Shown here: positions 1 through 13,700 of the stretch, piece by piece | Layout of the letters: each line of letters begins with the position of its first letter | How positions within the stretch are numbered: position 1 is the first letter of the stretch | Assembly (NCBI GenBank): GCA_019925105.1 | Contig: JAHGAU010000009.1 | Location: 1,054,001-1,118,000, forward strand | Direction of reading: 5' to 3' | Source: Niebla homalea | Lineage: Eukaryota; Ascomycota; Lecanoromycetes; Lecanorales; Ramalinaceae | Length of the DNA stretch: 64,000 bases | Program-made: the position numbers and the translations under genes | Notes under the pieces: generated by a model | Database searches by the model: none | What the model was told of the DNA's origin: nothing | Seen by the model: only the letters and a program-made list of their open reading frames with translations

Positions 1-2564
1 AGACTTTTAAAGATTTAATAAGAATTTCCTATCTTTATCGGATAGTATAACTTTAAGCAAACCTTAATTAACGATCTTTAAACGTTTAATTAAAACGTCC
101 GCTTAAGTAAACGCTTAAAACGTTAATCTCCCTAATATAATAATAATACGCTTAATAAATTTATCCGTAATAAATAATATAATATCCTATCTTTTAATAT
201 TAATAAGTAATATTATAATAAAGTCGATTATAAGCATATAAAATAAATAAAGGATAACGTAAATTAATTATAAATTCCCGTATAATTTATAACGTTTTAT
301 TTAATAAGTTAAATAAACGGAATAATACCGGATATATAATTTAAAATAATAATTTAATCGGTAAATATACCAGGACGTTAAAATAATTTCGAAATATCGT
401 TAATAATCTAAATATATTACTTTATATATAAAGTTAAAGATATTTTTAATTACGGACGTCGGTACGTATAAACGTTATAAACCGGACAACTTATTTATAT
501 AATAAATTAGGTTATCCTTTTATTTATTTATTATTTTAAAACGCTTAATTATAAATCGATTATTTATTCTTAAAATAGGTAATTATTATAAATTATTGTT
601 TCTTGGGATAAGCAATCTCTATATTGGCGTTTACTTTAATAAAATTAATGATTATTCCGGGATATTATCCTTTAATATTAAAATAAGTTATTTTAATAGT
701 AAAATAAGTAATTACTATAGAATATCGTTTTACTTTAATAAAATAATTAATTACGATAAAGGTTTTAATAGGATTCGGATTATTCTTATTTCTTTAATTA
801 TATATATAAGTAAATTTATCGGAGTTTTAAGTAAATATAGCTTATTTCCCCGGATAAACGGTAATTTAATACCGTTTTTAATAAGCAGATTATTATTATT
901 CTTTAATTATTTATTTACCTTTTTCCAGAACTTATCCTTTTAATAACTTTTTAAAATTTTTTTAAGGAACGGCGGTAATATCTTAACTATACTTATTAAG
1001 AATAACGTATTAACGTATAACCTATTTAGTTTATAATGGTTATCTATATTATTATTATTTAAACTTATAAACCGGGATAAAGCATTAAAAAGGATATATT
1101 CTTTATTAGATTTATACCGGATATTTAATTAAAACTATTAAAGGAATTAAGATAAACGGATATAACGATTATTATTCCTTACTATAAATAACGTTACTAT
1201 AATATTTATTTACTTTATTATATTAAGTATAACCGAGTAATCCGTCTGGATTATTATTGGATATTAAGAGGAATTTATTAAATATTTAACTTTTTTAATA
1301 ATCCAAATAAAGCCGGCGATTTTTAATTCTATAGGCTAATAGTAAGTCTTTATAGTAAATAGCATCTTAAAAAGAAATATAATTGGTTTAATTACTATAT
1401 AAATAAATTACTTCCTTTTTAAGATAACGTATTTTATTTTAACGTAGAATATAATAATACTAAAACCGAATACCTTTAAAACGTTTAAATCGATTTATAG
1501 GACGCGGCCGGGGTTAAAGTATATTAAAACGTACGGTTATAAAAGTACGTCTTATAATAAGTAAAATGATTCCTCTTTTGATAATAATATGGGTATTAAT
1601 AATCGTATAATAGATAAATAGGTTTTACGCTTATTTCCTAACGGGCTATCCTTAAATAAAGTTATTTTAAGTTTCTATAAGGGCTATACTTATTATATAT
1701 AATAATAAATATGATCTTATAAATACCCTATAAATCTTAAGTAATATTTAAGGTTATTAAGCGTAATAAAATACTTTAATAGCTATATTATTATAAGTTT
1801 TTTTTCCGATATTAATAATCCTAATAAATCCACCTTTTATCTTAATAATAAAACGTTAAGGTATCTAAAAACGTCTTTATTAATGAAAGGGAAATATTAT
1901 ATTTACGTAAAAAAATAAATAATCTCCGTAAATTAAAAACGTATTCGGATAGCTTTTTTAACCTAACGATAATATCGTTAATATATACTTTTATAAAATC
2001 TTTAATTAAATAAAGTATTTTATTAATTTACTATTAAATATATATAACGGAGTTTAAATAACTTATAATCGGAACGTTAAATATCTTTTATCCGCGGTAA
2101 GTTACAATTATAAGTAAATACTTAATAAATAAATAAATACATTATTAATAAAAGAAATTAACTACGTTTATTACGGATAGGTATTTATAGCCGTTTAATT
2201 AAAAGATTATTTCTAATTATAGAGGAATTAAATATATATTTAATATAAGTAGTTTATTAAGTCCTCGGATGTCTATTACCGTACGGCTTTTACGTTTATT
2301 TAAAGTATTTTTTTATATTATAAATACCGGGTAATTAAAAAGTATTAACTATTTAATATATAATAATTAACTTTACTTATAAAGTTTATCAAACGTTTTA
2401 TTTACGATTTCTCGGTCCTTTAAACCTAATAAATATACCTTAGTCTTATTCTTAATACGTAATTCTTAATCCGATCTTAAGGATAATTTCATTTATTTAT
2501 CCTTTGGGATATTTATAAATCCGTTATTTTATTAGATAGTCGGAAATTTATTTACGAGGCTTTT
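1..2564. other. RIP-degraded unclassified repeat DNA
   Basis: Very AT-rich sequence dominated by TTAA, TATA and AATAAT, with CA/TG almost absent and stop codons in every frame; this is the RIP footprint. It is probably continuous with the DNA at 8386-9861, because the intervening LINE duplicated its 13-bp target. A 115-codon open frame at 596-943 contains a repeated Tyr-Phe-Asn-Lys-Ile pattern, but its Ile/Asn/Tyr/Phe/Lys-only composition is what RIPed DNA produces by chance. Around 1260-1500 a + strand frame is only lightly interrupted and may be an old transposon protein. I could not assign it to a family. Confidence 0.6.
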
Positions 2565-2585
2565 AAATATTATCCTTGAATGACG

Positions 2586-4310
2586 ATGGCGACGAACAAA
2601 GGGACCCCAGAGGTCCAAAACGATGCGCATACGCATAACTCTAGCGATAATAAAAGAAGTATATTAAGTACGATAAGTGGAAATAACGTAATAATTAAAA
2701 ATAAGGTAATAAACGGGTAAATAACTTATATTAATAGAAATAGCAACGACGTATATAGGTAATATAATAATAATAAGCCGGACAATGCTTAAAATAAATA
2801 AGGGAATTAAGGTCAGTAAAATATACGTATTAAAATATATAAAATACGTAATAATAATATGGAAATAATAGGTAAATAAAGGGGTAGGAAGGCCGGTACG
2901 GTATTAATAATAAGGAATACGGGCGGGGGGAAGGGGTAAAAAGATTACGGTAAAAGTATTATTAAGGGTATATAAAAAGGAAATAAAGTTAATAAGGAAA
3001 ATAAAACCTTAAGGGATTAAAAATAAAAAGCAGAAACGATATATTGCCCAATAAATAAAGGTAAAAGGGCGGTAAGGGAAACGGTAAAGGCCTTAAAAGG
3101 ACTCCTTACGGTAAAATAAAAAGATATTACGTTAAAGATTTAATTAATATTACGGATTAAGTTAAAAGGCATAAAAAACTTTTATATAAAAGTAGGGGTA
3201 AAGCTAAGGGAGGCGGAATAACTATAGGGCTCTTAAGGGGCGGTAACGAAGGCGTTAATAAAAAGTAAAAACGGCGGTTTAAGGTTAAATATATAAAGCG
3301 AAGGTATAAAAACGGCGGCCCCTTAAATAAGAAAAAACTGGGCGATAAAAGTAATAAAAAGGATACCCGTAATAAAGAATAAGGGGATAACGGAGGAGAA
3401 AACGGCCGCGTTAAGGAAAACAAAAATAATAATAGTCCGTCTATTTAATAATAAGGAAAAAAACATAATAATAAAATTAAACCCGTTATAATTAATAAAG
3501 GCTTTTAAAGTAATAACGGAACCGTTAATAAAATAGATTATTATAATACGTAAATTATAAAATAAGGATATTTTCCTTAATATAATATCTTTAAAAGTAA
3601 AAGAAAACTTAAAAAAGTTTAAGGCTTAAATTAATAAAAAAGAATATAAGTCGGTTAAGGTTTTAAAGTAATTATTTACCGTTATAATAAATAAAATATA
3701 CTTATTACGTTTTAAAAAAGCCAAAAGAAAGGTTATATTAAGGAATATAAAAAAAAAGAATATAGTTTTTTATTTAAGGCTTAAGATCGTTAATTATAGG
3801 CTTCCGCCGGTAATAAAAAGACTTAACTCCTTAAAACGCGTAAAAAAGTACTTTATTATTATATTAAGCGTAACGTTAATAAAGATATATAATAACGTCT
3901 TAAATAAAAAGATTATTAAAAAGGAATTTCTTAAGATAATTTAATTATAAAATAAGGCGGTTAATATTTATTAATATTTTAAGTATTAAAGCTATAAATA
4001 TATTATTATAAAATATTTTAATATTATAAAATATATAATTTACGTTAAAAACTATAATTTTTATAAGTATATAAAATTAATAATTAAAGGGCTTATAAAG
4101 TATACGTTTAAATACGTTATATATAATAAGGAGAAATACTTAATATAAGATTTTAAATATATAATAAAAGTTAAAGAAATTAAACGTAAAGAGATTTAAA
4201 TAACCGTGAAAATCCAACGGTATAACGCGTATAAAATTAATTTAATAAATTAATTAAAAATAACCTTAAAACGTAAACTTAATTAATTAAATAATAAAAA
4301 GTAAATAATA
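2586..4310 (+). pseudogene. LINE ORF1 (RNA-binding/Gag-like protein), RIP-destroyed
   Basis: The first roughly 28 codons are intact and read MATNKGTPEVQNDAHTHNSS onward; the same start is found on the - strand at about 31747, 39116 and 40773. After about 70 bases the frame decays into RIP-type stops. Lys/Arg/Gly-rich stretches (about 2880-3420) suggest a basic RNA-binding protein, as expected for LINE ORF1. Around 3960-4100 Tyr-rich spacing could be former Cys residues (TGT to TAT) of zinc knuckles, but this is inference. The 3' limit is approximate. The stop-free antisense frame at 3157-3423 is only the complement of this region. Confidence 0.6.
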
Positions 4311-4329
4311 ATAAAGAAAAGAAAGCTCC

Positions 4330-7300
4330 TTATGATCCCGACCTTAAGGGCCGGTTATCCTATGTCTTTAATAATAACCGGGAAAATATTAAAATAGAAA
4401 ATACTTGGTTTTAATAAAAAGTCTATAACTTAAACGGGTATAAAAGAAAAAGCTTTTATAAAGGTTAATATATAATATATTAATATTTCTAAGAATAATA
4501 TAATATAATATCTATAATAAAGGAATTAAAGTAATAATATTAATATTTAAGTTTAAAGAAATTAAGAATATTGATATTATAATAATATAAAAATTATTAT
4601 ATAGCCCGTATATATATTTATTTATTAACCCGAAAAAAATTTTTACTTAACCTTTAAAGAAGATAAAATAACCAGAATATATTTCTTTATAAATAAGTAA
4701 CTTAATATAAATAATTAAGATATTATTTATTATAATAAAAACCTTTATATACTTTATATTATAAAGGAAAAGGACTTAAAAGGCGACCTTAATATTTATA
4801 ACGTATATAACCCGTTATTAATTAATAAGGAAAGACCGTTTATAATATTATTACTTAAAGAGGTCTTAATTACTTTAAGTAAATATATATTGCTTAAAAA
4901 CTTTAATTTATATTATTATATATAAAACGAGGAAAAGCGTATAATAAATTATATTAAATTAAACGACCTATTAATAATTACTGCTTAAATTAACTTTTTA
5001 TTATTAATATTATAAAAGATTATTATATAAAAGAATTATAAGTTTAAAACGATAATCAATTTAACCTTTAATATAAAAAGGTTATCGGCGTAATTATAAT
5101 ATATAAACCGCGAAAAGACTTAAAATATAACTTAGATTATATACCGATATAAATAACTTTAAATTAAACCGTTAATACGACCTTAATATTACCAGTAAAA
5201 AAAGTATAAAAACGGTTAAAATAATAAAAATTTATATAAAAGCGGAGGAAATAATAATATAATTTACGGACCTCCCTTAATTAAATAATAAAAACCGGAT
5301 TAACCTTTTTATAAAATAAATAATAAAAATATTAAATAAAATAATCGATAAAATAATTTTAATAATAAAACTTTCTTAAAAAGCTAAAATTTATTAAAAT
5401 AAAGGGTATATAACTGTAATTATAAAGGTAAAAAGGTTAATAAAGTAGGCTTTTAAGTATAGGAATTAAGAGATACTTAATTAATTAAGGGCTACTTAAG
5501 AAAAAAAAGAAAAAACTATTAAAAAGGCTAAGTAAATATACTTTTAATCTATAGTATATAATTTTACGGTTTTATTTTATAATATTTAAAAATTAATAAA
5601 GTATAATAAAAAATAAAATAGGAAATTAAAGCTTATTCTTAAATTCCCGCCTTTTAAAAGACCCGATAATATATTAATTAATACCTTTAACGGTAAGATT
5701 AAGGCCCTTAAAGGAGTATTTTTTTTTTCTTCCGTTAGAAATTAATTTAGATAATATTGATAACGTTATATACTTTAATTTTATATTAATAAATAAAACA
5801 ATAATATAAAATATAATAATTAAGGCAATTAATAAATTAAAGAAGGATAAAGCCCCGGGATTAAATAAGATCCTTAATAGATTCTTATTAATAATAATAT
5901 TATTATTTAAAAGGGTTTTTATCTATTTTTTAAGTATATTTTAACGTCGGTTATTATTTATATAAATTTAAAAAATAAAAATAATTATCTTTAAGAAGCT
6001 TATTAAGCCGGATTATTTTAAAGTAAAATCTTATAAACTTATTATACTCTTTTTATACGTTAAGGAAAGCCTTAAAAATAATAATAATAAAGATCTTTAA
6101 TAACTATATAAAGAATTACGGATTTCTCTTTAATTAATAAATAAAAATAAAGAAAAATGAATTAATAAAAATAGCCCTTAAAAAATTAATCAACGGCGTA
6201 TATATAATATAAAGTTATAGGAAAAAATATATTATAAGTTTTTTTTTCTCTTAATATTATAAATATTTTCAATAAAATAAATTATTAAAAATTATTATAT
6301 AACTTAAAGAAAAAGGGGATATTATTTTTTTTAATTAAATAAATAAAAAGTTTCTTAAACGATTAAACTACGTTAATTAACTTAAGATAAAAAATAAGCC
6401 CAATAAAGCCCGCTATAATAAAAATTCCTTAAAGATTATTTATTTTTCTTATATTATTTTTATTCTTTAACGGTTTATTAATTAAAAAGCTTATTAAGTT
6501 AAAATAAAAGGTTTAAGTTAAAAACTTTATTAAAAACGTTTATTTTTTAATTTATAATATTTCTATATATATAAATTATTTAGAATTAAAATAGGTTTAT
6601 AAAGTTTATTTTTAATAAGCGAAAACTTACGGGGCTTAATTTACGCGTATAAATATAAGTTTATTTATATAATTAAGAGTTTAAAGTTATATAATATAAT
6701 AGTTATAATAGACTTAAGTAAAATTACGGTAAAGCTAGATATTAATATTAAAGTCCTTAACCTTTAAATAAATAAGAAGCTTAATTAAAAAAATTCTATA
6801 AGAAAGGTTTAAAAGAAAATAACTTTATAAGAAAGGGGCCTTATTTATCTCGTTATATCAATATAGAAAGTTACGTTATAGAAGGCCCGGACCGTTTACC
6901 AGGCCGTAATAAAGCCAGTTATAATATACGCTATAGTTATTTAATATGTATTTAAAAATACTCCGGGATATAAAAAAAAGTTTATTTAAATATTATAGAA
7001 AATCCAGAATTAATATTTAAAAGTAATTAACGGTATTTATAAAGTAACTTTTATCTTAATATTAAAGTTTAAAGTCTTTATATCGTTAATTAAGATCTTA
7101 TTAAATTAAATAATCGTTTAAATAAAGTTAAAAAAATATATATATTTAGCTATAATAATAGGAAACGGGCGGATCCGTTAAAATCTTAATAAGTTTTAAG
7201 TTAAAAAGAGTAGATTAAAGATATTTATCCTTTTTTTTATTAAGATAAAATAAGAATAAATTAAGAAAAAAGTTAATTTTATTAATATCCCGGAGGTTAA

Positions 7301-8250
7301 TTTAAATATATATAAACTTCCGTTAAACGTAAAAAAGATTAAGATTAAAGGGATTTAAAGAATAAAGGTTATAATAATTATTTTATAAATTATAATAAAG
7401 TAAATTAAATATTAATAAAAGTATAGGGATTCTATATTTTAAAGTCGTTATTATTTAGCTTTTAATAATAAAAAGATTATTAATAAGTATCTCCGCCGTT
7501 ATAATATTATAAGGAAAGGTAATAACGTATTAATAATTTAACTTCGGACGGGTAAAAATAATTTAATTTACTTCTTATTTATTATATATATTAAAGGTCG
7601 GATAAATACCGGATATAAATATAAATAAAGAAAATAAAACGCTATATATATCCTTATCTTTTATTCCTTATTTATAGAGGTTAAGTTAAAACTTATTATA
7701 AAAGTTAATACTTATAATTACCGTTAAATATTATTTATAAAGCAAATTATCCGGGTAATTATTAAGTTTATAATATTTATCGGATTAATATTATAGTTTA
7801 ACCTTATTATAAAGATAAATAAGGTTATTAAAGACCTTACGGAAAAAGCCCGTTATTAATTAAAAAAGAAAAAAAGAAGCGGAAACCGGCTACGTTAATT
7901 ATATAAACCGGAAAGTATCTTTTATAACCGTAAGGATATAATAATAAACGTTTATTAAAAATCCTTAAAAAAGTTAACGGCGATAATAATATAAAAAAGG
8001 TATATATTAAACGTATAAATATTAATAAAAATATTTAAAGACGCTACGTAAAATTAAGGCAATATAAATATATAAAAAAGTAAAAATACAATAAGTTTAA
8101 AAATAGCCCCTATAAGGATACGGTCATAATATTATTAATTTTCATGGGGAAGTTAAAATATAAGAAGTATATAAATAGATTATTATTCTTTAAACGGCCG
8201 TTAATATCCTTTACCTTAAGGGATAAAGGGTAAAGGCTTAATAAACGCCG
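4330..8250 (+). pseudogene. LINE ORF2 (endonuclease / reverse transcriptase), RIP-destroyed
   Basis: This is the remnant of the LINE polyprotein. Near 4540-4620 a frame reads like the start of an apurinic-type endonuclease (hydrophobic strand ending in the Gln-Glu-x-Leu position, then Tyr-Ser-Pro). At 5822-5884 the translation includes AINKLKKDKAPGLNKI, the conserved reverse transcriptase motif in which Pro-Asp has become Leu-Asn by RIP-type changes. The remainder is full of stops. Boundaries are approximate. In a live element this protein would nick the target and prime cDNA synthesis from the nick, consistent with the target duplications seen here. Confidence 0.7.
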
Positions 8251-8385
8251 GTTTTTACCTTAATATTATAAGTATCAGGTTTTTACGGTTATTAATAAAG
8301 CCAAAAGGCCGCGTATTAAGGAACGCCGGAATTAACTTAACTAGATCCGTAGTATAAATCAATCAATCAATCAAATATTATCCTT

Positions 8386-9861
8386 ATTAATTAATCTCCG
8401 TAAATTTTAATTTTATTATTTAATCGTTACTTATATAATCTCATTTCCTTAAAATATATCGTAAAGAGTAAGGCGGTAGCAGTTATTAATTTAATTATTA
8501 ACTTCTTTATCCAGCTTTTTATTCTCGGTTTCTAAAATGGATAACGAGTTAAATTAATAATATCCATTTAAAAGCAATTCTTTTTATTAATATTATTAAG
8601 GATACCGAGTATTTATTTGCGCTTTATACGTACGGGGTAATTGTACTCGTTTTTGACCAAAACACCCTTAAATGAGTAATTTATTAAGTATATATATAAG
8701 GATAAGGCCTTATATTATATTAGTTTAAAGATAAAATCACAATCTTTGGGAATAATAATTATTTTAATAAATAGAATCTTAAATAAATATAATAGAATAA
8801 TTAAATAATTTTTTATTTAAATAAATAACTTAAAGTGCTTTTTTCACTATTAAGCGATAATATTAATTTATATACCGTTTCCTATAATAATATATCCTTA
8901 TCCGATATCCAGAATAATAACCTCCGGATTAATAATATTATTACCGATTAATATCTTTACGCGTAAATTGTTTATTAAGTATAATTCCCGTATTATACTG
9001 AAAAGCACTTTCTAATTATCCTTTATATCGGGTAAATAGAAGGTAATAATAATATATTTATCGGTATTATAAGACGTAAAATTAATGCCTTTAACGCATA
9101 AGGATATCGTTATTTTAAAGATTAAAATATCCGGTATTTATTTTAATAATTATATACGGTTAATTAAGCTTATACCGTAATTATTATCTAGGTATATAAG
9201 GATATTCTCCAGGTATAGGGCTAGTCGGATAATTATTTATATATAATTTTAGTTTCTAAAGCTTAAGTTAATACTTATATTTTTATTTAACGCGGTTAAT
9301 AGGATAATCGGAATATCCGCGGATATTAAGTTTACTTATATTATAAGTTTATATAGAATATTACTTTAAAAAGGGCCGGTACTGGTAATCGCTAATAAGC
9401 TTTAAGAAGGGCCGTTACTAATAATTGCCGGTAACGGCCCTAGCCGGACTAAATAGTCACTTTATAAGTACTTATAAAGCTTCGTCCTTAAAGGGAAGGA
9501 TATATAATAATTATTATATTCGGATAAAAAATTAATAAAGCCTATAAATACTTTATATTATTCTTTAGGTAATTTATTATTATTATAATAGATATTATTA
9601 TTAAAATTATTTTATTTAATATATAAGTCGTCCGTATCTTATTAATATATATTATCTAGATATTAATCGTTATTCTCTTATTCGGTTAACGTTATTAAAT
9701 CTTATTTTTATCCAAACGCGGACGTATCTTTAATATTCTCCTGGTTATTAATAAATATTTAATAAACGGATATTTTTAATTAGCTTATTTTTTATATAAA
9801 TCGATTTCCGCGAAATCCTCCCCGATTTAATTAATTTAAATATTTATTATTCTGCTGGTAT
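8386..9861. other. RIP-degraded unclassified DNA between LINE and Gypsy element
   Basis: AT-rich with no usable frame. It is the continuation of the DNA before 2565 and is itself cut at 9861 by a Gypsy element, resuming at 17103. Less mutated patches lie at about 8620-8680 and 9380-9450, the latter with a repeated GGGCCG(G/T)TACT motif. I see no gene. Confidence 0.55.
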
Positions 9862-10077
9862 TGTTAGAGTGTAAGCCCCTCTGGGGTGGTTGGAAGGCAA
9901 AGGGTGTATTACGTATAATTAAAGACATTAAAGTACAGAGGTATAGGAGTAAAGGGGCCGAAGGCCTTAATATACCCAGTCGGTAATACTCCTAGGTGCC
10001 GGATTAACCCCGGGCTTGGCCCGGGATAAGCCCGGTAGGGCCTACTCCTGAGTTAATAACACCCTTAAACCTTAATA
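9862..10077 (-). repeat. 3' LTR of Gypsy element 1
   Basis: This 216-bp LTR matches 16907-17097 and the two LTRs of element 2. Its outer end TGTTAGAGTGTAAG is unmutated, while its inner end reads CTTAATA where the unmutated form is CCTGACA, so RIP affected the inner side more. It contains a CCCGGG-rich palindromic block. Confidence 0.92.
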
Positions 10078-10440
10078 TTACCCCCCTGGGAAAGGCTCGC
10101 CTTCGAGCCTATAAACACGCTGAAAAGGAAAATTTTTTTACTTAAAACCACCTTTCTTACTTATTACTTATAGGCCGGGTAATTAAAATAAGGTCTATAT
10201 ACCATTTAGCTTACCCGTTACTGGATGACCGGGTAAATAGTATAAGAATATCACCCAGGTTACCCGTTATTAATTAATTAAATAAGTAATATAAGAATTA
10301 TAAAGGTAATATCGTGGCGGTAACCGGGTAACTGGTATAAGTATATGGGGGTAAGATCGTGGCGGTAGCCCCTATAGTAAGCCTTAAAACGCGATTTCGT
10401 CCGGGGGGTTCCGGGGCAAATATCGTTTTTTACGATTTAC
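10078..10440 (-). other. 3' untranslated region and polypurine tract of Gypsy element 1
   Basis: This stretch is weakly RIPed and lies between the chromodomain remnant and the 3' LTR. It has many copies of TTACCCGG/CCGGGTAA in both orientations, and a GTGGCGGTA motif twice. The polypurine tract (purine-rich on the - strand) adjoins the LTR. The equivalent region of element 2 is 53410-53780. Confidence 0.7.
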
Positions 10441-10779
10441 CCCTTTTTTAAAATATTTTTTTAACTTTATTACCTTATATATTAAATTTATATTAATAAA
10501 AAAACGTATAATCTATATAGGTAAATAATATTAATAATAATCGTTTTAATAACTTTAATAAGTTATAAGGCCGTCTTAAAGGGCCCTTAAACTTAATAGG
10601 GACGTAATATACGGCCTTTAATATTGAGTTTTAAGCCCGGTAAAATCGTTATTTAACTTAAACGTTTAAAATAGCCCTTAAAGGCTATTTTAAATATAAC
10701 GATATTAATTAGATTTCCGGGTTATAATTTAGGCTTATCCAGGTACTTTTTATAAAAAACTTTAATTAATCCTTAAATA

Positions 10780-13700
10780 TAAAGGAATTCTTTTACGTCG
10801 GCGTAATATTAAGTATTATTTAAGAATAAATTTATTTATTTAATTTTATATTATAGCTTTTACCTTTAATTAATACGTTAAGAATTAATAATTTCTTTAA
10901 GCTTTTATTTTTTAATATTTTCTTTATTTATAATAATAAATTTAAGGAATAAATTAATTTATCCCGATAATAATAATTTTTTTTAATCGGGATATAGGTT
11001 AAATTATTTATATAAAAAGTAAAGTAAGCTTAAAAAATATTTAAAACGTTTAATTTATAAGAAGATTAATATTATTTAAGAACGGTATAAAGATTTAAGC
11101 GTTTATAATTTAACTTTTTATTAAATTAATTAATTATTAAATATTTAACGTTTACGTAAACCTTATTATTTATTTTAAACTTTATATCTTAACGTTAACG
11201 GTTAACTTATTTAAACGTATTATTATAAATTTTATTTAAATTAAAACGTATTATATTAAGAATTTCCTATATAATTTTAATAATATTAATAAGTTCCTTA
11301 ATTTAAAGTTATTTATAAACGGTAATATATTTAATATTATTAAGACCGAATAATATCCTTGAATAAAAACCCTTATTAAGATAAAAAAATATTATTTTAA
11401 TTAATTAATTTAGGTTATTATTATCTGTAAATTTTATTATAAGTAATTACCGTACTTAATTATCTTATAAGTAATTTATATAGGTCCGGAGTTTTTACTT
11501 TATTTTTTGGTTTATTCTTTTAATTTAATTATTACTTTTAACGTAATAAAAAATCGAAGTTTAAGGGTTAATTTTAAGTTAATATAATAAAGAATATTAT
11601 ATTTTATTAATAAATTATAAGCCGCGATTTAAAATAATATTATTTAAAAGGCCGTAATACTTAAATATTTCTTTACTAAAAAGTTAAATTATCTTTTTAA
11701 CGGAAATCTTTTCCTTTTTAACGTAATAAAAAATATAATATTGGCCTTTAAATAATATATAAATTACGGTAAAAATAATATTTATATCCTTATATTTAAA
11801 TATTCCGGTAATAAAGTTAATTAAGAAATTAATTTATTTTCGTTCCGGGATTTCTAATTAATAAAGTAATTTTACAGGCTTTTATTATGGGGCTTTAAAC
11901 TGAAAATAAATATTATAATTTAAAATATAACGGTTAATATCGTCCTATAAAGTAAATTAAAAAAAGTATTAAAAAGCAAGTTTAATTATACGATTCCGGC
12001 CGGGGTAATTATTAATTAATTTATTATAAATATACTTTAAAACCTTTATAATAAATAATATTAATACTTATAATTTACCTTTATTAATAAGGATATCGGA
12101 CCGAATTTTAATACGGATTAAAAATACGCCTTTAAAATTAAATAATCCGTCCTCCGTAATTACTTTCTTAAACTCCGTTAAGCCTTTATTAATACGGTTA
12201 ACTTTATAAATTTACTTATAAAACCCGAATTCTTTAAGGATTAAATAAGCTGGTATTAATACTTTTTCCCCTTTATTTAAGGTTAAGACTTTAAAGCGTT
12301 TAAAGGGTAAAATAGTTTAAAACTAATCTTTAACCCTATTATCGTTATCGTTTTAAAATCGATAACCGGGTATCTGAATAAGGGCGTTAACCTTATTATT
12401 TTATTTACTTAAGCGGTAAATAACCTTAAAATTAAATTTAAAGAGGGTATTAAAATACTTTATTTGGTATTTTATAAGCTTTTAACTTTTAATAAAATAC
12501 TTTAAAGTCTAATTATTATTAAAAATATAAAAAAGCTTTTTTATTATTTTTAATTTTAACCGTTAATTCTTTAAATACTTAATAATAATAAGGAATTCCT
12601 TATTATAAATATTATAATTATATTTAATTAATAATATACTCTTAAAATAATAAGTTATTAAATATAACTCCTTAGTTTTATTATATTAAGAAAGAATACC
12701 GCCGGAAATGTAATTTAAAGAGTTAATTTTAAGGATCGTTTCTTTATTGGGATTATAATAGGTTAATACGGGGGCCGTAATAAGAGCTTCTTTAAGTATT
12801 ACGTAAACCTTTTAATATTCCGGGGATTATATAAATAAAATTTCCTTTTTAATAAGCTTTAAAAAAAGTTTTATTATTTTAAAGAATTAAAGAATAAATC
12901 TTTAATAGAAGTTATAAAAATTAATAAATCCTTAAAGGGCTTTTAAGTTAATAAGGATTAATTAATCCTTAATCTTATTTACTTTATTAAGGTCTACTTT
13001 TAGCCCGTTAATAATAAGGATAAGACTTAAAAACTTAATTTATTAAACTTTAAATTTATACTTCCGGATATCTACTTATAAGTTAACGTTACGTAAATAT
13101 TTCAATATTAAGTATATATATTGGATATATTTTTTCTTAATAACGTTATAGATAATAATATTATTTAAATAAGCTTAAATAAAAACATTTAAATAATTGA
13201 ATAAAACCTTATTTATATATTATTAATATAAAACGGGGTTATTAATTAAGCTAAAAGGTATAACTTTATACTTAAAAATATTTAATAAAGTAATAAATAT
13301 CATAAAATCTTTATTCTCCGGGTATATACGGAGCTTATTAAAGGCCGTAATAATATTTAAGCGGGTAATTTATTTATAATTAATAACTCAGGATAATACC
13401 TTTTTTATTAAAGGAATAAGGTATTGATTCCTTTTAATAATAACGTTAATATTACAGTAATTTATATATAGTCATAAATCGCCGTTAAACTTAAAAATAA
13501 AAAGGATAAAGGATTTATAAAGGACTTTATTAAGTTTAATAAATTCTTTTTTTAAATTTTTAATAATATATTCCTTTAATTTTTAAAGCTTATAGCTTAA
13601 GAACGGATAAATATAACTTTAAGAAAGAATCTTTTCCGAGGTTAAGTTAATTTTATAATTATAGTCTTAGTATAGGGGTAACTTATTTATTATTACGTAA

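Larger units (their letters stand above)
2578..8372 (+). mobile_element. full-length RIPed LINE (Tad1-like non-LTR retrotransposon), copy E
   Basis: A complete 5.8-kb non-LTR retrotransposon bounded by an exact 13-bp target-site duplication AAATATTATCCTT (2565-2577 and 8373-8385). The 5' end is almost at the ORF1 start codon (ATG at 2586, beginning MATNKGTPEV). The 3' end is a short (AATC)n tail preceded by the motif CTAGATCCGTAGTATAAATC. Internal landmarks are an apurinic-endonuclease-like stretch near 4540-4620 (a run ending in Asp-Ile-Ile-Ile-Ile-stop where Gln is expected) and a reverse transcriptase finger motif KAPGLNKI at about 5850-5875. The same family occurs at 22791-40783, 25375-31758, 29930-30306, 33359-39136 and 63186-64000. 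Tad1-like is inferred from the fungal host, the two-ORF layout and the tail. The copy is dead through RIP. Confidence 0.9.

Noticed and set aside
3157..3423. Pro/Leu-rich frame on the - strand (and its twin at 30921-31175 on +)
   Set aside because: Both are antisense to LINE ORF1 in two copies of the same element; the similarity between them reflects the repeat, not a gene family.
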